A stretch of DNA of 18,081 bases from Suillus spraguei (Eukaryota; Basidiomycota; Agaricomycetes; Boletales; Suillaceae). Each line of letters starts with the position of its first letter. Within the stretch, counting starts at the first letter, position 1. This document shows, in pieces, positions 9,281 to 18,081 of this stretch. The notes under the pieces were generated by a model. That model ran no database searches. It saw only the letters and a list, made by a program, of their open reading frames with translations, and was not told the DNA's origin. The stretch covers positions 1 through 18,081 of the forward strand of contig JABCPU010001032.1 of NCBI GenBank assembly GCA_016800925.1, in the 5' to 3' direction. A program made the translations under genes and the position numbers.

Positions 9281-10872
9281 TAGATCGGAAACTCTTGATC
9301 TCTGGATCTGCGTCACTGGGCTGCATCGAGTCGATCATTGAATGGCTTACATAAAACCTGTGACATCCCATGGAAGCGGATACTTGCGCGGGAAAGAAGT
9401 CAATATAATATTCATTAATATCTTCTTCGACTCACAGTGTCCCAGATGCGATACATATTGAAGGCGGGGTTAATAATCAGCGCATTATTGTGAATGTCGT
9501 TCCAGATATCGCAGCCTTCAGCAGGATCGACAGAGTCTCCTGGCAGGGGAAGAAGACCTCTTGGAGGGTATGTGACGTAGTTATCCATGTAGCCAGCATA
9601 GTTGCACGTCGCGGCCTTCTTGTCGAGATATTTCATGTACGTCTGACTGGATCTTATTGGTGAGTAACCTGCAAATTAGGTCTGAGTGAAATGAACAAAC
9701 TTAAAAGAGAATATATCAGCATGTTTTTTCACAAAGTCCACTGCGGGGATCTGTGTTTGCACCAACCACCGCGAAATGAAGGCTGAGCTTCATGTATAAG
9801 CGCTTGAAAAAGCAAAAAAAAAAGATATTTACGATCATTTATCCATATCCCTTGCAACGAGAGGTTTAATAGAGTCGGGTTCTCATAGATGTAGTTTGCG
9901 ATATCTTCATTGGTCTTAGATTTATATGCAAAGAAGATGACTGCTGACTCACAAGGCACGTATCTTCCAGCATACTGGACATAATTAACATCATACTTTG
10001 ATTTCTCTAAGAAAAACTTACACTTTCACCCGATAAATACAGCTTTTTACCCTTGAGTTCCGAAAATACCTTCAAGGAATTGCTGCATGAAGCCGATGAG
10101 TGAGCAGCGACATCATCCTCATTCTGTGCATTTGGGATGCCTTGAGAAAATCCCGTGCCAACAGGTTGCTCCACCCAAAGGACAGAGGACAGGTTGGTCC
10201 AGCTCCGTTGATTCACCATTGGTTTGGCCTGACCCCAGGACCAAGTGAAAGGCTTCAAAAATCTCAACTATAGATGAGTCTTGCCGTCAACAGAGAGGCT
10301 TACACCGTTCTCTTCCAGTAAACCTCCGAGAGAAGAGCAGCCAGGACCACCGTTCGTCCTTCAGGTAGAACATGTTAGGTCAGTAGCGAAGAGTATACCG
10401 CTTCTGACGACGCACCAAAAAATCAAGTCGTCAAGACTCCCTTGGGGGCCGGGAGGGAAAAACCAAAAAAAGAGCTGATGTTCTTTATATTAGCACTTGA
10501 AGGACATGCATAGACCGCTCATGTACACACCTGACGCGTCTCATTAGAATTGTTGCTGATAGGTAGAAGACCTGCCCAGCTAGGACCAACATCAAAGTCA
10601 ACGAGTGGAATGGTTCCGCCATCAACATAAAATTCTGGAAGAAAATGTATCAGACATAGTAGATATTTGCTTGTAGCATTTCAATCACCTGATGCTTTGG
10701 GGTTCGTGAATGTGATATTCTGAACACCACCGCTCTTCACGTTCTGAGGGCCACTAGTCTGCCAACGTCCCACTGCCTCGAGTTGGCGTTCGCGAATCTC
10801 GCGCATGGTCATCATATGAGTGTTTGCGGCGACCACTGCAACTAGAGCGGCAAGTACGGTGAGAAGACGCAT
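8579..10872 (-). CDS. Secreted serine carboxypeptidase (peptidase family S10), frame-damaged
   Basis: Family S10 enzymes remove C-terminal residues from peptides. The start at 10872 opens a signal peptide (MRLLTVLAALVAVVAANT). About 13 short introns can be placed; exons 1-3 are 10872-10689, 10634 onward, and the exon reading LFFWFFPPGPQG. Landmarks: WTNGGPGCSS, WSWGQAKP, LWVEQPVGTGFSQG, GKKLYLSGES|YAGRYVPYIANYIYENP (catalytic Ser at a splice junction), WLVQTQIPAVDFVKKHADIF, CNYAGYMDNYVTYPP, PAFNMYRIWDT, NRTDVKKAIHAP, TVIVHGLADF (catalytic Asp), GFQTP, the GHM region (catalytic His), and QIMQYLMGFRDTP before TAG at 8579-8581. Damage: about 13 codons read out of frame between compensating -1/+1 shifts near 10080-10125; one base lost in VDTE(G)W near 9233; one at CTATCGA(C)CTG near 8855; one G lost in SGHM near 8763. 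All three catalytic positions remain recognisable. It may be a pseudogene, or functional with sequence errors. Confidence 0.85.
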
Positions 10873-10934
10873 CACCGTTGAGCTAGCTGACAAGTTGAAG
10901 TTACGAAGGAAAAATAGTGAGTCATATGCCGTCG

Positions 10935-10943
10935 TATTTAAAA
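10935..10943 (-). promoter_or_regulatory. TATA-like element of the carboxypeptidase gene
   Basis: Read on the minus strand the sequence is ATTTTAAATACG, about 65 bases upstream of the signal-peptide ATG at 10872. Spacing and composition fit a TATA box, and no other candidate is closer. Inference from position only. Confidence 0.35.
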
Positions 10944-10979
10944 TGAGTATTTCTGTCGCCACGGGAGCGAACATTCGGA

Positions 10980-11930
10980 TAGACGGCCATAGAATAAATG
11001 CACACAGGGCGGGTCGCTATGGCAGGAGACGTATAACATTATGCGTTCTTCGTGCCGCCCTACGTGACTGTAATCAACACACGTGTATTACGGCAGAATT
11101 GCCAAGTTCTACCAGCCGGTTTGGCTGAATTAGTTGTGCCCGACAGATGGCAAAACTTTGTAGCGCAGAACCTAGCAGAACCCCAAGCTCAACAGAGGAA
11201 CAAGCCACTCAGTTTGAATGACGATTTCGTGCAAGTGCATTGCATGACAGTGAATACTTACATCACAGGGAAGCACGCCTAGTGTAAAGTCCAAAAGGCT
11301 ATGTAATAATGTAATCGAGCAGATCTTTGAAGACGAACCTAGTAGACATCATAGCAGTGACATGATGGCTTGATAAAAATGGAATCCATGACTTGGTCAC
11401 GACAGGACTATTGACGTTACATCGTTGAATCCATGCGTGCAATGCTGGAAAGACTTTGTTGTTGGCTGACTGTCAGCGGGGAGCCAGCAAGCAACTGATG
11501 AGTATTGGTCAATTATTTTAGTCTTGTGTCATCATGAACAGTGCCAGAGCTAAGAAAAGATAAACAAGTTACCGCAACGAGCGATTCTAAACCCCTTGCA
11601 ATGCCGACCACTGATAAAGCTCCACCCCCCCCTACCGCAACCCGAAAAACCAATTCCAAAGTTTGAACAGCATCGCCATTGAGGATTCTGTCTTCTTGCA
11701 CGACAACATCCACATCACATGCGGTTCGTTAGACGGTAGGGTGGGCAAGTAGGAACTACGATACAGGACTTCTTGTTGGGAAATCACGGTTAAGTGAGAG
11801 TAGAAGGATACATGCACTGGCGCATTCACCAGACAGGAAGACAATTGCATGCGGGAGGGAATCAGACTTATGCTGGCGGGTGGAATAAGCCCCACCGGAC
11901 GCAGGAGGTTGTAGGTGCCATATACCAGAT
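10980..11930. other. Intergenic region, no gene recognised
   Basis: Several short open frames exist on both strands, but none carries family motifs or a consistent splice pattern. A run of nine C residues lies near 11625. I see nothing that can be supported as a gene. Confidence 0.35.
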
Positions 11931-11943
11931 AACCAGGTCACTA

Positions 11944-12085
11944 GATAGCGCATTTTTGCAACGATTCATGATACAACGTGGAGGCAGGTTCTGCAGCAAC
12001 AACTTGAAAATCAGAGATGATGTAGGAAATCACGTCAGAAGGCTACTAAAGCAGCAGAGGGAAAGGCCTTTGCCGTAATGTACGC
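11944..12085 (+). pseudogene. Relic of a second GH99-like gene
   Basis: Three motifs occur in the same order as in the GH99-like gene: DSAFLQRF (11944-11967, compare GAFLQRF), IRDDVGNHV (12010-12036, compare IRDEVGDRV), and KAAEGKAFAVMY (12048-12083, compare EAEGRVFAIMYDV). A frame shift separates the second and third. Upstream and downstream sequence is too decayed to align by eye. It lies on the opposite strand to the main GH99-like gene, about 7.3 kb away from it. Orthology or paralogy cannot be judged from this fragment. Confidence 0.45.
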
Positions 12086-12263
12086 CATCACCAAAATTTC
12101 CCATTCCAGAGATGGTAATCTAAGGTCGCATCAGCCCTTAGAAGGCGTTTAAGGGACGGCAGGCGTATCAGGTCCCAGGGTCCGCTTATCTGGTCATACC
12201 TAGGTTCGTTTTTTTCGCTAATGTGCTGCTCAACTGCTGATCATTCCTCAGCTGCTAGCCATG

Positions 12264-12345
12264 TATCATGCTGATATGTCCTGCTAAGCCGTTTCCATTG
12301 TTCTGTATGGTTATCACACTGATATGTCATGCTAAACAGATGTCA
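12264..12345 (+). repeat. Two imperfect direct repeats, about 48-base period
   Basis: TATCATGCTGATATGTCCTG at 12264 and TATCACACTGATATGTCATG at 12312, each followed by CTAAGC or CTAAAC, are two diverged copies. Only two units are visible, in otherwise anonymous DNA. Confidence 0.45.
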
Positions 12346-12531
12346 ATTTGCTATTGTATTACATGGCATTAGCTACGAGTAAGGTCCTGAATGTACTGTA
12401 AAGTGCGCGGCAGGGTAAAATAGAGTGAGCATTGCGGTCAGAAATGAGTAATCCCGGATCCTGGTATTAGTACAACAATTGATGAAACTTGACAGCGAAG
12501 ACTTGGATGCGAAAATGTGAAAACATTGATG

Positions 12532-12805
12532 CATCAGGAAATTCACACATTCCTTGACGTGCCCTTATGCGGACTTATTTACACTTAACTGCCTTGGTGA
12601 AATTGAATCTACTTGTCCAAAATTTCAATGTGAATGAATTCAGAAAAAAAAAAGTTGAGATATATTAATATACATGTTTTATTGTATTTCGCACTCAAAA
12701 AATATAAGATATGCCAGGTGAATGATGTGAGAGAGAGCAAACAAGTTTTGAGATAAGTGAGTTAAGCTGATTAAGCATGTTAAGGAATGTGTGAATTTCC
12801 TGATG
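12532..12805. repeat. Foldback / MITE-like element with 24-bp perfect inverted ends
   Basis: CATCAGGAAATTCACACATT continuing to CCTT at 12532-12555 is the exact reverse complement of 12782-12805. Similarity weakens inward for another 15 or so bases (CTTGACGTGC versus CTTAACATGC read inward). The 226 bases between are AT-rich (an A10 run near 12643, TATATTAATATACATG near 12660) and carry no coding frame. A clear target duplication was not found, so the class is open. Confidence 0.6.
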
Positions 12806-12884
12806 TGCGAAGAGACAGCAAAGGTAACAAAGAGATGGACGGCACAGCGAAGACGTTGATGTGAAGAGACAACAAAGCGATGGT
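12801..12884 (+). repeat. Short imperfect direct repeat beside the foldback
   Basis: TGATGTGCGAAGAGACAGCA with AAGG following at 12801 recurs as TGATGTGAAGAGACAACAAA at about 12858, each followed by an AGAGATGG- or GCGATGG-type end. It overlaps the right end of the foldback arm, which may point to local slippage. Confidence 0.4.
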
Positions 12885-12966
12885 GAGCGAGCCTGAAATG
12901 TGAATATCATAACAGTCAGCACGATGTAAGCAAAGCATGGTGTGACCTACGAAGATGAGCAACCAT

Positions 12967-15116
12967 TCATTTCTTCTTGCGGGTCTTCCTGGCCTTCTTT
13001 GGTGCTGGTAATGGCGACTGTACAACAACCTTACGAATATGGCCCCTCTTGGCTTTGGACTTTGGTGGCTGGGGTTCTTCCTGAGTTCGTCAAGTTCGTC
13101 AGGCTCACTAAGATCACTGAAATCCTCATTAACGGCTGGTTCCTTAGCAGATACTGCCTGCTGCTCGGGCTTCTCGGATGTCGCAGATTCCTGAGGCTTC
13201 GGATCTGGACTGGGAGGTGGAATCTCGGGTGGCAGACTCGTGCTAGATTTAATGACGTCAGACTTGGATGCAGTGACAGGGACAGATGGACTCTTTGGTG
13301 GGGTAGGCAGCTCCTCTCCAGGACCAGAATCTGAAAAACCATCCGTGCAGTGGCTTCGTCTGCAAGCCTCTGCTCGTACTGCTTTCGCATTAGAGCAAAG
13401 TCGTTGTTGTCGTCATGGTGGTGTTCGTGGAAGACGATGCACGAAGCCCAAGCTTGTTTTTGAACAATTTGCTACGAAGCTCAAGGTTAGACACTGCTCA
13501 TAAAAGAAGTTCATACATACAGGTTCCAATGCTCGTGCAGTGCCTTTGCCCAATTGGGGTCTGGGGCGTCACGAATAGTTGAAATGACCCGATAATAGGC
13601 ACTTCGGTAGTTGTAATTTCCGTCTTCTTCCTTCCACTTGTCGCGTGAACCGATGGCGAAACGGCTCTGTATGAGGACATTCAGTAGTAGTTAAAATGTA
13701 AAAAGTAAGTGTATTGAGAGATACCTGAATCACACCATATGCAATATTCTCTGCTTCTACCTCCATCATATTATGGAGACGTGCATTACATGGACGCGTC
13801 CCAACAGATTCGCTGTCTGCGCAAAGAGCGGAGGAAGGTCCTGTGAAGAGATGCCTCATCACCTGAGAGAGACAGGTTTGATGAATGCTCGAAGATCAAT
13901 CGGTCTAATAAAAAATCACTCACTCGCTCGAGAAGGTATCCTTCAAATAGCCCGTTCTGCACCTGCTGAGGGTTGAAATTTTCCCCAGCGATCTTACCGG
14001 AGTATACCATGGCCGGCCAGACCAATGCGCGCATCTTGATATCTCCATCTTGCAACTTTTGGTGTTCTAATCAAAACCGTCAGTAACTTCAACCAATAGT
14101 GGAGGGTACTTACACTATAGGATCTTTCAAATATTCACCCAAGTGCTTCACAGGACAGAGCATCCTGGCGAGCTGCGGTGATTAATACCCATCTTTGCGC
14201 ATGACCGTTGATTATTAGCACGAATGGGAGGGTCCAGATCTTTGTCATCAGGGTCATATGCTGCATACTGTCCAATGACAGGTTTCAGATGGCTAGTGTC
14301 CTCCGAACGAACTTGTCCGATAATCGTTTGCATCTGTAAGCGGCATTAGCGCACAAACCAGTGCATGTATGCACGCATACAACTGCTTACCTCAGTGAGA
14401 AGTGCCTCGAGTTCTCGCCGCTTCTTCTTGTTACCATTGACCAGCGTTAGTAGGTATGGGGCAGCCGTGGTTATCTTCTTGTAGGTTCGCATCATTCGTG
14501 CCTCGTCATCCTTGGAGCTAGAGTAGTGTTATTAGCGAAAATGAAATGTGATCGTGAGCTGTACTCACATGTTCTTCAAGATTGCTTCGCGGTCATTCTT
14601 AACTTGTTCATCCTCAATATGGTCGCTCTTTCGGCTGCTTCTGCTGCTCGACGAGAGGTGCAACCCGAAAGACATCAGTAAGTTTGCAAAACATGTCTAC
14701 CCCTCGGGTATCCAACGTGCAACGTGTAAGCATTGCTCTTGCAGTGACATTCCTTTCCTGTATCGGACATTGAGAGATAAGCATGATTCGGATGTGCTGG
14801 CATGTACTTACTGTTTGGATTTGTTGCCTGAGTCTGAGTCTTTACGTTTCCTAAGAAGGAGGGATTAGATATGCATATATGCACACGATAACGCGAAACT
14901 AACTTACTTTATTCGTTTGTTGGGTTTCTTCACGTCGGTGTCGCTATCCGATGATTCCCTTATGCGTTTTTGCAGGGATTTCTTCCGTTTCGGTTCTTCG
15001 TGCACTGGCGAAGTCGTGGGTGGTGAAGTGGAGCGTGACTGACGAGTCATTGAGTCATCACTGTCTGATGATGAGCTACTGGAGGTTGACAGTGAGCGGT
15101 GCCTACGTGCTGGCAT
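12967..15116 (-). CDS. DUF6698-like protein, probably nuclear (frame-damaged)
   Basis: The ATG at 15116 opens a Ser/Asp/Lys-rich leader (HRSLSTSSSSSSDSDDS), split by an intron after KRIK. The core blocks are YKKITTAAPYLLTLV, MQTIIGQVRSEDTSHLKPVI, DLDPPIRANN, KMGINH, MLCPVKHLGEYLKDP, MRALVWPAMVYSGKIAG, NPQQVQNGLFEGYLLER, MRHLFTGPSSAL, TRPCNARLHNMMEVEAENIA, YGVIQ, SRDKWKEEDGNYNYRSAYYR and HEHWNL. I recognise this order from fungal DUF6698 proteins; the function is unknown. The tail is Pro/Ser/Glu-rich and ends in a Lys/Arg-rich KKARKTRKKK before TGA at 12967-12969, consistent with nuclear location. Many short introns are visible. Frame damage sits at homopolymers: a C lost at INHP near 14180, an A lost near 14065, and a T run near 13340. 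Its start is only about 125 bases from the divergent Plavaka frame, so shared regulation or shared element membership is possible. Confidence 0.7.
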
Positions 15117-16149
15117 GATGATGGTAGTAAATAAGATGGAATATGATAATACGCGTCCATGACATTATCAATTACAAACTTTTGTTTGGTACTATTGACG
15201 TTTTGAGAACACCCTGTAGGTCTATCAAGCTGACCAGCTCTGTCTATCAGAAGACAAAAAAGCACAAGTCAGATAAGCGCAGCAAGGCAAAACATCCTCG
15301 GATCAAGGACTCGGATGAGATCATCCGCGATGGAATTGACCAGGTCTATGACGATATCCAGGCTGACCCACCTGACAATGATGTGCTGCCTCTGGCCAAT
15401 GTGCGTATTTCAGTCATAGCCTCTAGCACCATTCATAATTTAATGCTGCTGCAGGATAACGCAGTCCCAGGGCCGTCACAGATTCCAGATAATGAGATTC
15501 CTGCTGAATATGATGTAAGTGTTTTATTCTAGCCTCCTAACTTGTGATGATTATTAACATTAGTACGACTGCAGGTTACTCCAGTTCTCTCGCATCGCTC
15601 AGGGCGCACAATTCGGATGCCACGCCGCTATGTGGATTATCTTCCTGGCTCATCAATGCATCTTGCGCACATGCCACAAACCAATCACCAGCTGCGCAGC
15701 GAGCAATCTGCAGCCTCATGCTTGCAGCCAGGACCGCTTCCATCTGAGGTCAACAGCGCTGGCCATCGCCCACCTAGTCCTAGCCCTAGCGCTGTAGAAT
15801 CAATCCTAGTGCCATTTGAGACTGAGCCAGATGACACTGGCTTATACCGTATATACGCCACCCGTCCCACATTCACTCCTGCAGACGGCACCACTCTTAA
15901 CACGGTGACAGATGCCCCTACCCTCGACAGTGGTCTACCAGCCCAGAAACAAAGCACGCTTCTTGCTGGGCTTCCACCTGCAGATTTCAGGGTGGATGAA
16001 CTGTTCCATGCATTCACTAACCCAACGTGTGGGCTTATGATGGCATGGCAATATTCTGGGACAAATGCAAAGTCTTTTGCCGAGTTTGATCGCCTTGGCA
16101 CCTTTTTCGAAGACCCTCTCTTCCGCAGTGAAGATGCCATCGGAATAAC

Positions 16150-16154
16150 CCATG
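16150..16154. repeat. Target-site duplication, left copy
   Basis: CCATG immediately before the LTR TG end; identical to the right copy. Confidence 0.8.
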
Positions 16155-16922
16155 TGTCATATACCATACTTCTAATCTCAGATCCGACCATATCCGACCA
16201 GATCCGATCTTCCATATCCGTCCGGTCCACAGATCTTGTCTGGACCACCCATCCGAATGTACTCACTTCTCGCACCTTAACTCCCTTGTGTACATCTGCG
16301 TCTATCTCCCTTCGTCATTTCTCCTGCTACCGGTACTCCGGCTGTTTATATTTCCGTCCTGTGTTACTGATCCGTTTCCTGTGTTCATTTCCGATTCATG
16401 CTTACTGATCTGCTGTGCATTAACTAATAGACTTCCGCTACGCTTCGTACATAGCCCTCGGTCCCGGACTTGCTGATTATCCGTCTTAGATACTTACAGT
16501 ATATAAACCACTTGTAGATCTCCGTAGAACCTTAGTTCGAATATCATCTTAGATTCTACTCATTCTGCCTCCTCCGAACTTAAGCCACTCTCCGCTTTAA
16601 GTCACCTTCCGAGACTTAGGATTGATTCCTATAGTCTATACCTCCGACTCTATCTTCGGATAGTCCATCTCCGTTAGTTTCTAGTTTAGGAACTCGTTCC
16701 GAAACTAGCCTTAACCTCTGTCCTCTCCTTACGTTCCGAATAACCTTCGGACGTATCATATCCGACACCTTCAGACACCCGGATCCGTCACGCAACTCCT
16801 TCCGGGTCTTCAGACAAATAACTCCTCCCTGAAATAAGGGGCATTACTCGAGAAAGGGGCACAGTGTACGAACTGAGGCCAAAGCCCTTCGGATCTCTCT
16901 ACCCTTGAGTACAGTCTTAACA
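16155..16922. mobile_element. Solo LTR of an LTR retrotransposon, inserted in the Plavaka gene
   Basis: The 768-base insert begins TGTCATATACC and ends GTCTTAACA, giving the TG..CA ends of LTRs. It is flanked by identical 5-base CCATG at 16150-16154 and 16923-16927, the target duplication size usual for Gypsy and Copia integration. Removing the insert and one CCATG leaves the Plavaka frame continuous across the site. No internal retroelement coding or primer-binding site follows either end, so it is a solo LTR left by recombination between two LTRs. The interior is rich in TCCG words (clustered around 16180-16220). Orientation is probably plus, judged by the TATA position. Confidence 0.85.
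16500..16507 (+). promoter_or_regulatory. LTR TATA box
   Basis: TATATAAA lies roughly mid-LTR, the usual place for the U3 promoter of an LTR read on the plus strand. No transcript start can be fixed from sequence alone. Confidence 0.45.
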
Positions 16923-16927
16923 CCATG
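16923..16927. repeat. Target-site duplication, right copy
   Basis: CCATG immediately after the LTR CA end; transposase coding resumes directly after it. Confidence 0.8.
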
Positions 16928-18081
16928 CCTGTGAGTCAAAGCTACTCGACAAGTACCTGGACGACAAAACAAATCCTTTCCAGGAAGAACATGGTTGGCG
17001 GGAGTCGACAGCCAGGATCCGTCTACCAAAGGAGAAGCAGAAATGGGCATCGGAGGAGGATGCTCCTGAGCTGCAGATACCTGGAGTATATCACCGCTCA
17101 CTTGTTGACATTATCACAGCTTTTTGAGGATGACATCTCCCAAACATTCAACATGACACCTTTCAGTCAACACTGGAAGGTCTCTGAGGAAAAGACGATC
17201 CAGGTCTTTTCAGAAGCTCACAGCTCCCCTGTAATGCTTGATGCATACATGGAGGTCAACGCTTTGCCACGCAAACCTGACAACGATCTTGAGCGTGTCG
17301 TTGCTTCCCTCATGTTCTGGTCTGACTCAACGCACCTCACCAATTTCGGGGACGCTTCAATGTGGCCATTCTACTTATTTTTGGAAATCAGTCAAAATAT
17401 ACTCGTGGGAAACCAACAGCCAGCACATGTCATCACGTTGCTTATATACCAAACGTGAGTCTCATCTCATTATTTAATGCTGAACATTGGAACTGAAGCC
17501 CAAGATAGCTCCCTGATGATTTCCAAGAACAGTATATGGGGTTGTTTGGAGAACCCTCGACAGACGAGACGTACACCTACTGCAAGCGTGAACTGATTCA
17601 CGCTATCTGGAGACTCCTTCTCGATGACAAATTCATGGACACGTATGAACACGGTATCATCATCAAGTGTTCGGACGGCATCACACGTAGAGTATTCCCT
17701 CGATTTTTACATACTCAGCCGACTATCGGAAAAGTATGTACTGTGTGTTATTTAATATTCTTGTTGATTCTGATGGTATTATCTCTAGAGTTCTACTTGC
17801 AAGTATTAAATTCCTAGGCCAATGCCCCTGCCCTCGCTGTCTTGTCAAGAAGGTTGACATTCCGAAGATGGGGACGAAGCTCGATTTGAGATGACGAGAC
17901 AGGTTGCAACGTGTCGATGATAATTCACGACGCCACAACATTGCAAAGGCGCGGTCACTCATATTTGAGAAGGGTGCTCCAGTTTCTGGGACTTGGGTGA
18001 ATGGCCTGTTGAATGACGAATCTTTGGTGCCTACGCGAGTAAGTACATTGATTATTGATACACCTGGCCCTAATCACATTC

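Larger units (their letters stand above)
15241..18081 (+). pseudogene. Plavaka-type transposase, split by a solo LTR; continues past window end
   Basis: Plavaka transposases move CACTA-like (KDZ-related) DNA transposons common in Agaricomycetes. A Lys-rich N-terminal frame (KKHKSDKRSKAKHPRI) is followed by introns at 15401-15454 and 15515-15574, then SGRTIRMPRRYVDYLP, FETEPDDTGLYRIYATRP, PADFRVDELFHAFTNPTCGL, MMAWQYSGTNAKSFAEFD and TFFEDPLFRSEDA, all in one frame up to 16154. The LTR then interrupts it. Afterwards come LLDKYLDDKTNPFQEEHGW, TFNMTPFSQHWKVSEE, FSEAHSSPVMLDAYMEVNALP, FWSDSTHLTNFGDASMWPFY, an intron at 17455-17508, QYMGLFGEPSTDETYTYCKRE, RLLLDDKFMDTYEHGIIIK, an intron near 17734-17791, and KFLGQCPCPRCLVKK. 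Shifts occur at T runs near 17128, 17381 and 17706, and there is a TGA near 17893. The first codon is uncertain, and the zinc-finger leader of some relatives was not seen, so the 5' end may be truncated. Confidence 0.8.

Noticed and set aside
15685..16275. 196-codon open frame on the minus strand
   Set aside because: It is the antisense shadow of the Plavaka transposase and extends into the LTR. The plus strand has the family motifs and introns.
16155..16408. Continuation of the transposase frame after 16154
   Set aside because: The residues after THVSY come from LTR sequence. The true coding continuation resumes after 16927.
1..18081. A new defence-like or biosynthetic gene system
   Set aside because: The genes are mixed in orientation, mostly damaged, and belong to unrelated families. 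The only linked pair with a plausible shared role is DUF6698-like plus Plavaka.
1..18081. tRNA, rRNA or CRISPR features
   Set aside because: No cloverleaf with a proper GTTCGAATC-type arm (the GTTCGAATATC at about 16537 lies in the LTR without a stem), no rRNA-like conserved blocks and no regularly spaced repeats were found.

Overview
The window looks like nuclear DNA of a mushroom-forming basidiomycete (Agaricomycetes). The evidence is the density of roughly 45-75 nt GT..AG introns, often with CTAAT/CTAAC-like branch sites; a Plavaka-type transposase; a DUF6698-like gene; a fungal HET/TPR-type gene; a serine carboxypeptidase with about 13 introns; and a single-domain O6-alkylguanine methyltransferase. 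No bacterial operon signals, tRNA, rRNA or CRISPR structures were seen. All family names come from recognising motifs by eye, not from a database search.

Layout from left to right: an interspersed-repeat end (1-190) abuts a truncated plus-strand copy of the 3' half of a serine carboxypeptidase gene (200-771). This is followed by a broken MGMT gene (955-1680, +). Convergent to it is a long GH99-like gene (1967-4645, -) whose protein ends in a proline-rich region and an RGG-rich tail. At 4646-7294 there is mostly degenerate DNA: a second inverted copy of the terminal repeat (about 5290-5394), a TATA plus CT-rich promoter-like stretch (5431-5530), and a decayed minus-strand coding region (5890-6534). 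Next come an internally deleted HET/TPR-type gene (7295-8230, -), a fragment of the MGMT first exon (8227-8369, -) and the full-length carboxypeptidase gene (8579-10872, -). About 2 kb of largely non-coding DNA follows (10873-12966), holding a GH99-like relic and a short foldback element. A DUF6698-like gene (12967-15116, -) then lies head to head with a Plavaka transposase gene (about 15241 to beyond the window end, +), which is split by a 768-bp solo LTR (16155-16922) with a 5-bp target duplication.

Two themes dominate. First, there is duplication and nesting: about 0.9-1.05 kb covering the carboxypeptidase 3' half plus MGMT exon 1 is present twice in inverted orientation (about 200-1089 and 8227-9280), and mobile-element debris is scattered through the window. 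Second, nearly every gene has single-base frame shifts, mostly at homopolymers, while splice sites and catalytic motifs survive. Some of this damage may therefore be consensus-sequence error rather than biological decay. By contrast, the nonsense substitutions, large deletions and the LTR insertion look real. I do not see a convincing new multi-gene system. The strongest discrete observations are the solo LTR in the Plavaka gene, the inverted duplication with different damage in each copy, and the GH99-like/RGG architecture.
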